Origin: Agrilutibacter niabensis
Lineage (GTDB): Bacteria > Pseudomonadota > Gammaproteobacteria > Xanthomonadales > Xanthomonadaceae
Direction of reading: 5' to 3'
NCBI RefSeq assembly: GCF_042657165.1
Contig: NZ_JBHSNJ010000005.1
Span: 1-64,000, forward strand
Length of the DNA: 64,000 bases
The translations under genes and the position numbers were made by a program. Of the stretch, positions 28,411 to 38,582 are shown piece after piece (positions within the stretch are counted from its first letter, which is position 1; every line of letters starts with the position of its first letter). The notes under the pieces were generated by a model. It saw only the letters and a program-made list of their open reading frames with translations, made no database searches and was not told the DNA's origin.

Positions 28411-28450
28411 AAAGACCCCGCGCCCGAGAAGGCGCGGGGTCTTTGTTTTT
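28411..28450 (+). terminator. Attenuator terminator of the ilv-leu operon
   Basis: A perfect 14-bp stem (28411-28424 with 28431-28444, loop CGAGAA) followed by GTTTTT. A competing pairing is possible just upstream: GGTCT at 28400-28404 with AGACC inside the left arm, and GGGTTTG (28370-28376) with CAAACCC (28392-28398). These could form the antiterminator and pause structures. It lies between the leader stop and the ilvD start. Confidence 0.9.
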
Positions 28451-28495
28451 ACGGCCTGAATTTTCCACGCAGCAACCCGCAGGAATCTTCAGAAC

Positions 28496-30382
28496 GTGAG
28501 AAGCAACGCCATCAAGCAAGGCCTCGCACGTGCTCCCGCACGCGCCATGCTGCGTGCCACCGGGCTCGACGACGCGGCTATCGCCAAGCCATTGGTCGCG
28601 GTCGTGCACACCTGGACCGACGTGTCGCCGTGCAACCTCACCCTGCGCGATCTCGCCAAGCACGTGCGCCAGGGCGTGATCGATGGCGGCGGCACGCCGA
28701 TCGAGTTCAACACGATCGCGGTGACCGACGGCATCGCGATGGGCAGCGAGGGCATGCGCGCCTCGCTGGTGTCGCGCGAGACCATCGCCGACTCGATCGA
28801 GCTCGCGGTCAACGGCCATTGCCTCGACGCGCTGGTGATGCTGGTCGGTTGCGACAAGACCATTCCGGCCGCGGCGATGGCGGCGGCACGGCTGAACATC
28901 CCGACCGTGATCCTGTACGGCGGCACGATCATGCCGGGGCGTTGCCCCTCATCCGCCGCGATGCGCGCTCCCTCACCCGCCGCGCTGCGCGCGTCGGCCT
29001 CTCCCCAGAGGGGAGAGGTGGAAACGATGCATGCCTCCTCTCCCGGAACGGGAGAGGGACAGGCTCGCGCAGCGAGCCAGGGTGAGGGCCACAACCTGAC
29101 CGTGCAGGACGTATTCGAAGCGGTCGGCGCACACGCGGCGGGGAAAATCGACGACGCCGAACTGCATCGCATCGAATCGCACGCCTGCCCCGGCGCCGGC
29201 GCCTGCGGGGGCCAGTTCACCGCCAACACCATGGCGATGGTGCTGACTTTCCTCGGCCTGTCGCCGCTGCAACTCAACGACATTCCCGCCATCCACCCGG
29301 ACAAGCCCGCCGCCGCGCGCGCCTGCGGCGAGATGGTGATGCAACGCTTGCGCTTTGGGGGCCCGGGACCGCGCGACATCCTCTCTCCCGTCGCGTTGCG
29401 CAACGCGGCGCGCGCGGTCTCGGCCACCGCCGGTTCCACCAATGCGGCCCTGCACCTGCTGGCGATCGCGCACGAGGCAGGCGTGCCGTTCGACCTGGAG
29501 GAATTCGAAGCGGCCGCGCGCACGCCGGTGATCGCCGACCTGAAACCCGGCGGCCGCTACACCGCCGCGGAGATGTTCCAGCGCGGCGGCACGGCGCTCG
29601 TGGCGCGCGAACTCAAGGCGGCCGGTCTGATCGAGGACATTCCCACGGTCACCGGCCGCAGCTTCTTTGCCGAACTCGATGACGTGACCGCGCCCGACGC
29701 GCAGGACGTGGTGCGCCCGGTCGCTTCGCCACTCAAGCCACGCGGCGGCTACTCGATCCTGTACGGCGATCTCGCGCCGGAAGGCTGCATCGTCAAGCTC
29801 GCTGGCCACGGCCGCGAACATTTCGAAGGCCCCGCACGCGTGTTCGATTCGGAGGAAGCCGCCTTCGCTGCCGTGCAGGCGCGGCAGGTCCGCTCCAGCG
29901 ATGTCGTCGTCATCCGCTTCGAGGGTCCGGCCGGTGGCCCCGGCATGCGCGAGATGCTTGCCGTGACCGCGGCGCTGGTCGGCCAGGGCCTCGGCAACGA
30001 CGTCGCCCTGATCACCGACGGCCGCTTCAGCGGCGCCACGCACGGCTTCATGGTCGGGCACATCGCGCCGGAAGCCGCGCGCGGCGGTCCGATCGCCAAG
30101 CTCCGCGAGGGCGATCGCGTGCGCATCGATGTCGCCACGCGCCGCATCGACGTCATCGGTGCCGACCTGGCCACGCGTTCCGTCGTGCGCATCGCACCGC
30201 GCGCCACCACCGGAGTGCTCGCGAAGTACGCGCTCGCCGTGGGCTCCGCTTCGCGCGGCGCGGTCACCGCACCGGGACCGCTGTCGCACGCGCCCCGCGC
30301 CGTCGCGACCAGCGCGAACGACTTCCTGCCCGAACCCGCACCAACGGACGCCGACACGTCGGACGAACTGATCCTCGTCTGA
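28496..30382 (+). CDS. ilvD: Dihydroxyacid dehydratase with an in-frame repeat-derived insertion
   Basis: IlvD dehydrates the dihydroxy acids of Ile and Val synthesis and carries an iron-sulfur cluster. The GTG start gives 628 residues. Cluster cysteines are Cys46 (SPCN), Cys119 (GCDKT) and the HACPGAGACGG pair about 231-237; the C-terminal GRFSGATHGFMVGH block is intact. Between IMPGR (to residue 149) and HNLTVQDVFEA (from about 199) lie 49 extra residues of odd composition, encoded by a 147-bp REP-like element (28944-29090). Without it the protein would be about 579 residues, normal for the family. It opens the operon, and ilvC begins 32 bp later. Whether the insert is tolerated depends on it forming a surface loop. 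Confidence 0.92.
   Translation: MRSNAIKQGLARAPARAMLRATGLDDAAIAKPLVAVVHTWTDVSPCNLTLRDLAKHVRQGVIDGGGTPIEFNTIAVTDGIAMGSEGMRASLVSRETIADSIELAVNGHCLDALVMLVGCDKTIPAAAMAAARLNIPTVILYGGTIMPGRCPSSAAMRAPSPAALRASASPQRGEVETMHASSPGTGEGQARAASQGEGHNLTVQDVFEAVGAHAAGKIDDAELHRIESHACPGAGACGGQFTANTMAMVLTFLGLSPLQLNDIPAIHPDKPAAARACGEMVMQRLRFGGPGPRDILSPVALRNAARAVSATAGSTNAALHLLAIAHEAGVPFDLEEFEAAARTPVIADLKPGGRYTAAEMFQRGGTALVARELKAAGLIEDIPTVTGRSFFAELDDVTAPDAQDVVRPVASPLKPRGGYSILYGDLAPEGCIVKLAGHGREHFEGPARVFDSEEAAFAAVQARQVRSSDVVVIRFEGPAGGPGMREMLAVTAALVGQGLGNDVALITDGRFSGATHGFMVGHIAPEAARGGPIAKLREGDRVRIDVATRRIDVIGADLATRSVVRIAPRATTGVLAKYALAVGSASRGAVTAPGPLSHAPRAVATSANDFLPEPAPTDADTSDELILV
28944..29090. repeat. 147-bp REP-like element inside ilvD
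   Basis: The segment starts GCCCCTCATCC and ends GGTGAGGGCC, an imperfect terminal inverted repeat. Inside are three short hairpins: 28998-29006 with 29010-29018, 29037-29045 with 29049-29057, and 29062-29068 with 29072-29078. The CCTCTCCCC/GGGGAGAGG cores match the intergenic repeats at 10.4 and 15.35 kb. Its length is exactly 49 codons and it contains no in-frame stop, so ilvD reads through. Confidence 0.85.
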
Positions 30383-30414
30383 TCCCTCCACTCGACCCAT
30401 CACCAGGACACACC

Positions 30415-31431
30415 ATGACCAGCACTTCCAAACCCCGCGTCGCGATCGTCGGTTACGGCAGCCAGGGCCGCGCGCATGCGCTCAACCTGCGCGACTCCGG
30501 CTTCGAGGTCACCATCGGGCTGCGCCCGGGCGGCCCGACCGAACTCAAGGCGAAGGCCGACGGCTTCACCGTGAAGACGCCCGCCGAGGCGGTGAAGGAC
30601 GCCGAACTCGTTGCGGTGCTGACGCCGGACATGGTCCAGCCACAGCTCTACGGCGAAGTGATCGAACCCAACATCGCACCGGGTGCGTGCCTGCTGTTCG
30701 CGCACGGCTTCAACGTTCATTACGGCCAGATCACCCCGCGCGAGGATCTCGACGTCGTACTGGTCGCACCGAAGGGGCCGGGCGCACTGGTGCGCCGCGA
30801 ATACGAGATCGGCCGCGGCGTGCCCTCGGTCTATGCCGTGCACCAGGACCGGAGCGGCAACGCCGAGCAGTTCGCGCTGACCTACTGCGCCGGCATCGGC
30901 GGTGCCCGCCAGAACGCAATCAGGACCACGTTCAAGGAAGAAACCGAGACCGACCTGTTCGGCGAACAGGCCGTGCTTTGCGGCGGCGCCACCAAGCTGG
31001 TGCAGGCCGGCTGGGAAACCCTGGTCGAAGCCGGTTACCAGCCTGAAGTCGCCTACTACGAATGCCTGCACGAACTGAAGCTGATCGTCGACCTGTTCTA
31101 CGAGGGCGGCATCACCCGCATGCACGAGTTCATCAGCGAGACCGCGCAGTACGGCGCACTCACCCGCGGCGCCTACGTCGTCGACGACAACACCCGCGCG
31201 CAGATGAGAAAGGTGCTGGCGGAAATCCAGGACGGCACCTTCGCGCGCCAGTGGATCGCCGAGTACGCGGCGGGCAATGCCAACTACAAGGCGATGAAGC
31301 AGGCCGACCTCGAGCATCCGATCGAAGCGGTCGGCAGGAAGCTGCGCGCCAACATGAAATGGCTGGCCGCCTCGCAGCCCGCCGCCAAGGCGGCCGCGCC
31401 GACGACCCAGCCGCAGACCGAGGCCGCCTGA
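30415..31431 (+). CDS. ilvC: Ketol-acid reductoisomerase (class I)
   Basis: IlvC isomerises and reduces acetolactate and acetohydroxybutyrate with NADPH. The 338-residue protein is the short class I form. The Rossmann motif GYGSQGRAHALNLRDSG begins near residue 13, and LRPGG after it is the cofactor-specificity loop. The metal-binding DLFGEQAVLCGG about residues 180-191 and the ECLHELKLIVDL helix about 218-229 are intact. A short Ala/Pro/Thr-rich tail follows the catalytic core. The stop overlaps the next start by one base (TGATG), coupling it to the acetolactate synthase gene. Confidence 0.97.
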   Translation: MTSTSKPRVAIVGYGSQGRAHALNLRDSGFEVTIGLRPGGPTELKAKADGFTVKTPAEAVKDAELVAVLTPDMVQPQLYGEVIEPNIAPGACLLFAHGFNVHYGQITPREDLDVVLVAPKGPGALVRREYEIGRGVPSVYAVHQDRSGNAEQFALTYCAGIGGARQNAIRTTFKEETETDLFGEQAVLCGGATKLVQAGWETLVEAGYQPEVAYYECLHELKLIVDLFYEGGITRMHEFISETAQYGALTRGAYVVDDNTRAQMRKVLAEIQDGTFARQWIAEYAAGNANYKAMKQADLEHPIEAVGRKLRANMKWLAASQPAAKAAAPTTQPQTEAA

Positions 31432-33197
31432 TGAACGGCGCCCGCTGGCTGGTGCAGGCCCTCGTCGCGGAAGGCGTCGACACGCTGTTCGGGTATCCGG
31501 GCGGCGCGATCATGCCCTTCTACGACGCCCTCCACGGCGTATCGGAACTCAAGCCTGCTCCGATCAGGCACGTTCTGGTTCGCCACGAGCAGGGCGCGGC
31601 CTTCGCCGCGAACGGTTATGCGCGGGCCAGCGGGCGCGTGGGCGTATGCGTGGCGACCTCCGGGCCGGGTGCTTCCAACCTCGTCACCGGGATCGCGGAC
31701 GCGATGCTCGATTCGGTGCCTATGGTGGTCATCACCGGCCAGGTGGCTACTACGCTCATGGGCACCGACGCGTTCCAGGAACTGGACGTGTTCGGCATGA
31801 CGCTGCCGATGGTGAAGCACAGCTTCATCGTGCGCCGCGCCGAGGACCTGCCGCGCGTCGTCGGCGAGGCGTTCCGCCTCGCCCGCTCGGGTCGTCCGGG
31901 GCCGGTGCTGATCGACCTGCCCAAGGACGTGCAGAACGCCGATGCCTCGCAACTGCCGCCACACGCCTCGTTGGAGATCGACGCTGTCGAGGCGCCGATG
32001 GATGCGTCCCTGCATGCGGCGCTGGCGCTGATCTCGCAGGCGCACAAGCCGGTGGTCTACGGCGGCGGCGGCATCGCGCTCGGCGGTGCGCTGCAGGCGT
32101 TCCGCACCTTCGTCGACGCGACCCAGATCCCCACGGTGCTGACGCTGAAGGGACTGGGCGCATTGCCCGCGCGGCATCCACTCAACCTCGGCATGCTCGG
32201 CATGCACGGCTCGCGCGCCGCCAACCTGGCTGTGCAGGAAAGCGACCTGCTGATCGTCGTCGGCGCCCGCTTCGACGATCGCGCCACCGGCAAGCTGGCC
32301 GAATTCGCGCCGCATGCGCGCGTCGTCCACATGGACCTGGACGCCTGCGAGATCGGCAAGCTGCGCCACGCCGACGCCGGCGTGCGCGGCGACATCGCCA
32401 CCACGCTGACCAAGCTGACCCTGCCGTGCGCGGCGCACCTGCACGGCCGCCACGGCGCCGCCCGCCGGCAGTGGCGCGCGCAGTGCCAGCAGCGCGCGCG
32501 CCAGCACGCCGCGCGTTACGACGCACCGGGCGAAACCGTGTACGCACCCACGCTGTTGAAGCGCCTCTCTGAACTGGCACCCGATGCGGTGGTCGCCTGC
32601 GATGTCGGCCAGCACCAGATGTGGGTGGCGCAGCACTGGCGCTTCGACGATCCGCGCAGGCACCTCACCAGTGGCGCGCTCGGCGCGATGGGCTTCGGCC
32701 TGCCGGCGGCGATCGGCGCGCAGGTCGAGGACGCCAGCGCCGAGGTCATCTGCGTCAGCGGCGACGGCTCGTTCCTGATGAACGTGCAGGAGCTCGCCAC
32801 GCTGCGCCGCTACGGCCTGCCGGTGAAGATCGTCCTGCTCGACAACCAGGCGCTCGGCATGGTGCGGCAGTGGCAGGAGCTGTTCTTCGAGCGCCGCTAT
32901 TCCGAGATCGACCTGTCCGACAACCCCGACTTCGCCGCGGTCGCATCGGCCTTCGGCATCCAGGCGCTGCATGTCGATCGCGCCGACGGCGTCGAGGCCG
33001 CATTGCAGGCGCTGCTGGACGCGAAAGGTCCGGCACTGCTGCACGTCGCCATCGACCAGGCCGCCAACGTGTGGCCGCTGGTCCCGCCCAACCGCAACAA
33101 CGCGGAAATGCTCGACCCGCACGCCGATGCCGACGCCATCACCACCCTGCCCACGCCCACGCCCGAACCGGAGGTGCCACATGCGCTATCAGCTTGA
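31431..33197 (+). CDS. ilvG: Acetolactate synthase large subunit
   Basis: The 588-residue thiamine-diphosphate enzyme condenses pyruvate with pyruvate or 2-oxobutyrate. The N-terminal domain has FGYPGGAIMPFYDAL and the catalytic glutamate in VRHEQGAAFAANGYAR. The central domain has GARFDDRATGKL. The C-terminal ThDP motif begins GDGSFLMNVQEL and runs to LLDNQALGMVRQW. It overlaps ilvM by 17 bases, so large and small subunits are made from coupled reading frames. I use ilvG because the neighbour is an IlvM-type small subunit; ilvB would be equally acceptable. The TPP cofactor links it to thiC and thiE in this window. Confidence 0.95.
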   Translation: MNGARWLVQALVAEGVDTLFGYPGGAIMPFYDALHGVSELKPAPIRHVLVRHEQGAAFAANGYARASGRVGVCVATSGPGASNLVTGIADAMLDSVPMVVITGQVATTLMGTDAFQELDVFGMTLPMVKHSFIVRRAEDLPRVVGEAFRLARSGRPGPVLIDLPKDVQNADASQLPPHASLEIDAVEAPMDASLHAALALISQAHKPVVYGGGGIALGGALQAFRTFVDATQIPTVLTLKGLGALPARHPLNLGMLGMHGSRAANLAVQESDLLIVVGARFDDRATGKLAEFAPHARVVHMDLDACEIGKLRHADAGVRGDIATTLTKLTLPCAAHLHGRHGAARRQWRAQCQQRARQHAARYDAPGETVYAPTLLKRLSELAPDAVVACDVGQHQMWVAQHWRFDDPRRHLTSGALGAMGFGLPAAIGAQVEDASAEVICVSGDGSFLMNVQELATLRRYGLPVKIVLLDNQALGMVRQWQELFFERRYSEIDLSDNPDFAAVASAFGIQALHVDRADGVEAALQALLDAKGPALLHVAIDQAANVWPLVPPNRNNAEMLDPHADADAITTLPTPTPEPEVPHALSA

Positions 33198-33417
33198 TCT
33201 CACCCTGCGCCATGCCGAGGGCGCGCTGGCCCGCGTGCTCGGCACCGCCGAGCGCCGCGGCTTCCAGCCGGTCAGCGTCGATGGCGAAGCCCAGCCCGAC
33301 GGCGATCGCTGGCACCTGCGCATGACCGTCGAGGGCGATCGCCCCGCCGAATCGCTGCAGAGCCAGTTGGAGAAGCTTTACGACTGCCTCGCGGTGGAGG
33401 TTTCGCCATGTCGTTGA
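33181..33417 (+). CDS. ilvM: Acetolactate synthase small (ACT) subunit, IlvM type
   Basis: A 78-residue single ACT-domain protein (MRYQLDLTLRHAEGALARVL, then RRGFQPVSVDG), the short regulatory-subunit form seen as IlvM in enteric isozyme II. It is shorter than IlvH/IlvN (about 160 residues). In enteric bacteria the IlvG-IlvM isozyme is valine-resistant; whether that holds here is unknown. The start overlaps the ilvG end by 17 bases, and its end overlaps the ilvE start by 10 bases, so three frames are interlocked. Confidence 0.88.
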   Translation: MRYQLDLTLRHAEGALARVLGTAERRGFQPVSVDGEAQPDGDRWHLRMTVEGDRPAESLQSQLEKLYDCLAVEVSPCR

Positions 33418-34349
33418 ACGAAGCGGTGCTGGACGAAGCGCGTGCACGGCCAGCCTTGCGCGAAGCCGGTGAAGACGGCCGCAGCGACATACCGCAGGTG
33501 TGGTTCGACGGTAGCTTCGTCGATGCGGGCTCCAACTGTGCGCCGCTCACCACGCACGCCATGCACTACGGCAGCGGCGTGTTCGAGGGCATCCGCGCGT
33601 ATGCCACCGCCGATGGCGGCGCCGCGGTGTTCCGCCTGCCCGAGCACCTGGAGCGCATGCGCAAGGGTTGCGAACTGCTGGGCATCCCTTTCGATGTCGC
33701 CGAAGCCAGCGAGGCGACGCTGCAGGTCCTGCGCCGCAACGGCCACCGCGATGCCTACGTGCGTCCGCTGGCGTGGTGCGGCACCGGCTCGATCGGCCTG
33801 GACGTGACACCGCTGAGCAAGCACCTGATGGTCGCCACCTTCGCCACCGACGTGCACCTGGCCGGGACGCGCGTGCGCCTGGGCGTGTCGCCGTGGCGGC
33901 GCAATCCGTCGACGTCGCTGCCGCCGTTGAAGCTGTGCGGGGCCTACGTCAACTCGATCCTGGCCAAGCACGAGGCCAGGGAACGCGGCTTCAACGAGGC
34001 GCTGTTCGTCGATGAGCAGGGCCGCGTCGTCGAATGCACCGGTGCCAACGTGTTCATGGTCCGCGACGGCCGCATCACCGCGATCGCGCATCGCGACGCC
34101 CTGCCCGGCATCACCCGCGACACGGTGGTCGCTCTGACCGGCGCGCAGTCGCGACCGGTGCGCTACGACGAATTGCTGGATGCCGACGAAGTATTCGTCT
34201 GTGGCACCGCCGCGGAAGTTACCCCGGTCGATGAGCTCGACGATCGTGTCTACGGCGACAACCGCGTCGGCCGCGAACTCGCGCAGCAGTACCAGCGCGT
34301 CGTGCGCGGGGAAGACGCCGCGCACCGCCACTGGCTGACCCGGGTCTGA
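33408..34349 (+). CDS. ilvE: Branched-chain amino acid aminotransferase
   Basis: A class IV PLP aminotransferase of 313 residues that makes the last step to Ile, Val and Leu. FDGSFVDAG and HAMHYGSGVFEGIRAY form the N-terminal signature. The PLP lysine is Lys175 in LPPLKLCGAYVNS, followed by EALFVDEQGRVVECTGANVF and ITRDTVVAL. The ATG lies inside the last codons of ilvM, so it is translationally coupled. One base separates its stop codon from the next start codon (ilvA). Confidence 0.96.
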   Translation: MSLNEAVLDEARARPALREAGEDGRSDIPQVWFDGSFVDAGSNCAPLTTHAMHYGSGVFEGIRAYATADGGAAVFRLPEHLERMRKGCELLGIPFDVAEASEATLQVLRRNGHRDAYVRPLAWCGTGSIGLDVTPLSKHLMVATFATDVHLAGTRVRLGVSPWRRNPSTSLPPLKLCGAYVNSILAKHEARERGFNEALFVDEQGRVVECTGANVFMVRDGRITAIAHRDALPGITRDTVVALTGAQSRPVRYDELLDADEVFVCGTAAEVTPVDELDDRVYGDNRVGRELAQQYQRVVRGEDAAHRHWLTRV

Positions 34350-34350
34350 C

Positions 34351-35561
34351 ATGGACGGCGACGTATCTGCGGCCGTTACCGTGCAGGCTGCCCTCGTCAG
34401 CGCCGCCGATGTCCTGGCGGCGCAGGCGCGGCTGCGTCGCTACCTCAACCCGACGCCGCTGCACTACGCCGAGCGCTTCGGTTGCTGGCTGAAGCTGGAG
34501 AACCTGCAGCGCACCGGCTCGTACAAGGTCCGCGGCGCGATGAACGCGCTGTTGGCGGCACGCGAGCGCGGCGACACGCGCCCCACCATCGCCGCCTCCG
34601 CCGGCAACCACGCGCAGGGTCTGGCGTGGGCGGCGTACCGGCTGGGCATGCAGGCCATCACGGTCATGCCGCGCAACGCGCCGCAGACCAAGATCGCCGG
34701 CGTCGCGCATTGGGGCGCCACCGTGCGCCTGCACGGCGACAGTTATGACGAAGCCAAGGCGTTCGCTGCCGGGCTCGCCGCGCAGCACGACTACCGCCTG
34801 CTGCCGGCGTTCGACGACGCCGACGTGATCGCCGGCCAGGGCACGGTCGGCCTGGAACTGGCGGCGCTGATGCCGGACGTGGTGCTGGTGCCGATCGGCG
34901 GGGGCGGGCTCGCGGCGGGCGTTGCGCTGGCGTTGAAATCGACGTGCTTGTCCGGGACGCGAGCGTCCCGGCGGATCCGCATCATCGGCGCCCAGGTCGA
35001 GAACGTCGACGCGATGGCGCGCGCCCTGCGCGGCGACTTCGCGGTGCGCGAACCGGCGACGACGCTGGCCGACGGCGTGCGCGTGAAGCAGCCCGGCGCG
35101 TTGACGCAGCACGTCCTGCGCGAACTCCTGGACGACGTGGTGATCGTGCGCGAAGCCGAACTGCGCGAAACCCTGGTGCGACTGGCCCTGGAAGAACACG
35201 TGATCGCCGAAGGCGCCGGCGCCCTCGCGCTGGCCGCCGGCCGCCGCGTCGCCGGCAGGCGCAAGTGCGCCGTGGTGTCGGGCGGCAACCTCGATGCGGG
35301 CGTGCTGGCGTCGCTGCTGCGCGACGTGCGCCCGCGTCCGCCGCGCAAGCCGCGGCGGCGCGTTCAGGAACCTCTGGCCGTGGCGGCGTTCGCCCAGCCG
35401 GTGCTCGACGCGACGGCCGCGAAAGCAGGCGCGCAGGCGCGACTTAGAACGGCTGCCCCGAGGGTCGCCGCGCCTCGCGCGGCCGCCGTCGCGGCAGCCG
35501 TTGCCGGCTTTTCCCCTCCCGCTCCGATCCCTGCCTGCACGCCAACCGAGGACTGCTTGAC

Positions 35562-35565
<4 letters not shown>
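34351..35565 (+). CDS. ilvA: Threonine dehydratase, catalytic domain only with a repeat-derived loop and Ala-rich tail
   Basis: Deaminates threonine to 2-oxobutyrate, the entry to isoleucine. The fold-type II PLP domain covers about residues 15-325: the PLP lysine is Lys59 in RTGSYKVRGA, then SAGNHAQGLA, PIGGGGLAAG about 181-190, and VVSGGNLD about 308-315. The ACT-like regulatory domain of enteric IlvA is absent; instead residues about 326-404 are an Arg/Pro/Ala-rich low-complexity tail. Residues 201-207 (SGTRASR) are encoded by a perfect palindrome in a loop where relatives are shorter. It may also be called tdcB. The last codons overlap the GTG start of leuA (GTGA). Confidence 0.88.
34952..34971. 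repeat. Perfect palindrome inside ilvA
   Basis: CCGGGACGC at 34952-34960 pairs exactly with GCGTCCCGG at 34963-34971, with only GA between. It encodes SGTRASR in a loop between ALALK and IRIIGAQVE. It looks like a small repetitive palindrome of the xanthomonad type that has been absorbed in frame. Confidence 0.7.
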
Positions 35566-37130
<1,565 letters not shown>

Positions 37131-37148
37131 GACCGGACCCCGAACAAC

Positions 37149-38582
37149 ATGAGCCATCGAATGAACACCACCGCCCCGAGAACCCTGTTCGACAAACTGT
37201 GGGACGCGCACCTGGTCGCGCCGGAATCCGAGGCCGCGCCCGCCGTGCTCTACATCGACCTGCACCTGATCCACGAAGTCACCTCGCCACAGGCGTTCGC
37301 CGAACTCGAGGCGCGCGGCCTGCCGCTGCGCCGCCCTGAACGCACCAAGGCCACGCTCGACCATTCCACGCCCACGCTGCCGGCGGACGCCGACGGCGTA
37401 TTGCCGTACGCCAGCGACGAGGCGCGCGCGCAGGTGCAGACGCTGCGCGGGCACTGCGCACGCTTCGGCGTCGAGTTGTTCGACTTCGACAGCGAGCACC
37501 GCGGCATCGTCCACGTGATCGGTCCGGAACTCGGCCTGACCCAGCCCGGCATGACCATCGTCTGCGGCGACAGCCATACCGCCACCCACGGCGCGTTCGG
37601 CGCGCTCGCGTTCGGAATCGGCACCAGCGAGGTCGGCCACGTGATGGCCACGCAGTGCCTGCTGCAGCGCAAGCCGAAGACGCTGGCGATCACCATCGAT
37701 GGCGAACTCGGCGCCAGCGTCTCCGCCAAGGACCTGATCCTGCACGTGATCGGCGTGATCGGCGTCAACGGCGGCACCGGCCACGTGATCGAGTACCGCG
37801 GTTCGGCCATCCGCGCGCTGTCGATGGACGAGCGGATGACGGTGTGCAACATGTCGATCGAAGCCGGCGCGCGCGCGGGCCTGATCGCGCCGGACGACAC
37901 CACCTTCGACTACCTGCGTGGCCGACCGCGTGCGCCGCAAGAGGCCGACTTCGATGCCGCCGTCGCGCGATGGCGCGGGCTGCGCAGCGACGACGGCGCG
38001 CGCTTCGATCGCGAAGTGCGCATCGATGCGCGCGACATCCAGCCGACCATCACCTGGGGCACGCACCCCGGCCAGGTCGCCGCGCTCGACGGCCGCGTAC
38101 CTGCCAACGACGACAGCGACGAAGCCAAGGCGCGCCACTACATGGGCTGGGACGCCGGCGCCGCCGTCGCCGGGCGCCCGGTCGACGTGGTGTTCATCGG
38201 CAGCTGCACCAACTCGCGCCTGAGCGACCTGCGCGCCGCCGCGCAGGTGCTGCGCAACCACCGCGTGCACCCGCGCGTGCGCATGCTGGTCGTGCCCGGC
38301 TCCGAACAGGTGAAGCGCGAGGCCGAGGCCGAAGGCATCGACCGGATCGTGCGCGCGGCCGGTGCCGAGTGGCGCGAACCGGGCTGCTCGATGTGCATCG
38401 CGATGAACGGCGACCTGGTCGGTCCCGGCCAGCTCGCGGTCTCCACCAGCAACCGCAACTTCGAGGGCCGCCAGGGCAAGGGCGCGCGCACCGTGCTCGC
38501 CTCGCCGCTGACCGCGGCGGTGTGCGCGGTGACCGGCGAGGTCACCGATCCACGCGTGTTCCTCGCCACGGAGGCCGCCTGA
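37149..38582 (+). CDS. leuC: 3-isopropylmalate dehydratase large subunit
   Basis: A 477-residue aconitase-family protein that, with LeuD, isomerises 2- to 3-isopropylmalate. It binds a [4Fe-4S] cluster through cysteines in FIGSCTNSRLSDL and GCSMCIAMNGD. TLFDKLWDAH at the N-terminus and VCGDSHTATHGAFGALAFG are standard. The start was set at 37149; Met5 is an alternative that would remove SHR. The stop overlaps the leuD start by one base (TGATG). Confidence 0.96.
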   Translation: MSHRMNTTAPRTLFDKLWDAHLVAPESEAAPAVLYIDLHLIHEVTSPQAFAELEARGLPLRRPERTKATLDHSTPTLPADADGVLPYASDEARAQVQTLRGHCARFGVELFDFDSEHRGIVHVIGPELGLTQPGMTIVCGDSHTATHGAFGALAFGIGTSEVGHVMATQCLLQRKPKTLAITIDGELGASVSAKDLILHVIGVIGVNGGTGHVIEYRGSAIRALSMDERMTVCNMSIEAGARAGLIAPDDTTFDYLRGRPRAPQEADFDAAVARWRGLRSDDGARFDREVRIDARDIQPTITWGTHPGQVAALDGRVPANDDSDEAKARHYMGWDAGAAVAGRPVDVVFIGSCTNSRLSDLRAAAQVLRNHRVHPRVRMLVVPGSEQVKREAEAEGIDRIVRAAGAEWREPGCSMCIAMNGDLVGPGQLAVSTSNRNFEGRQGKGARTVLASPLTAAVCAVTGEVTDPRVFLATEAA

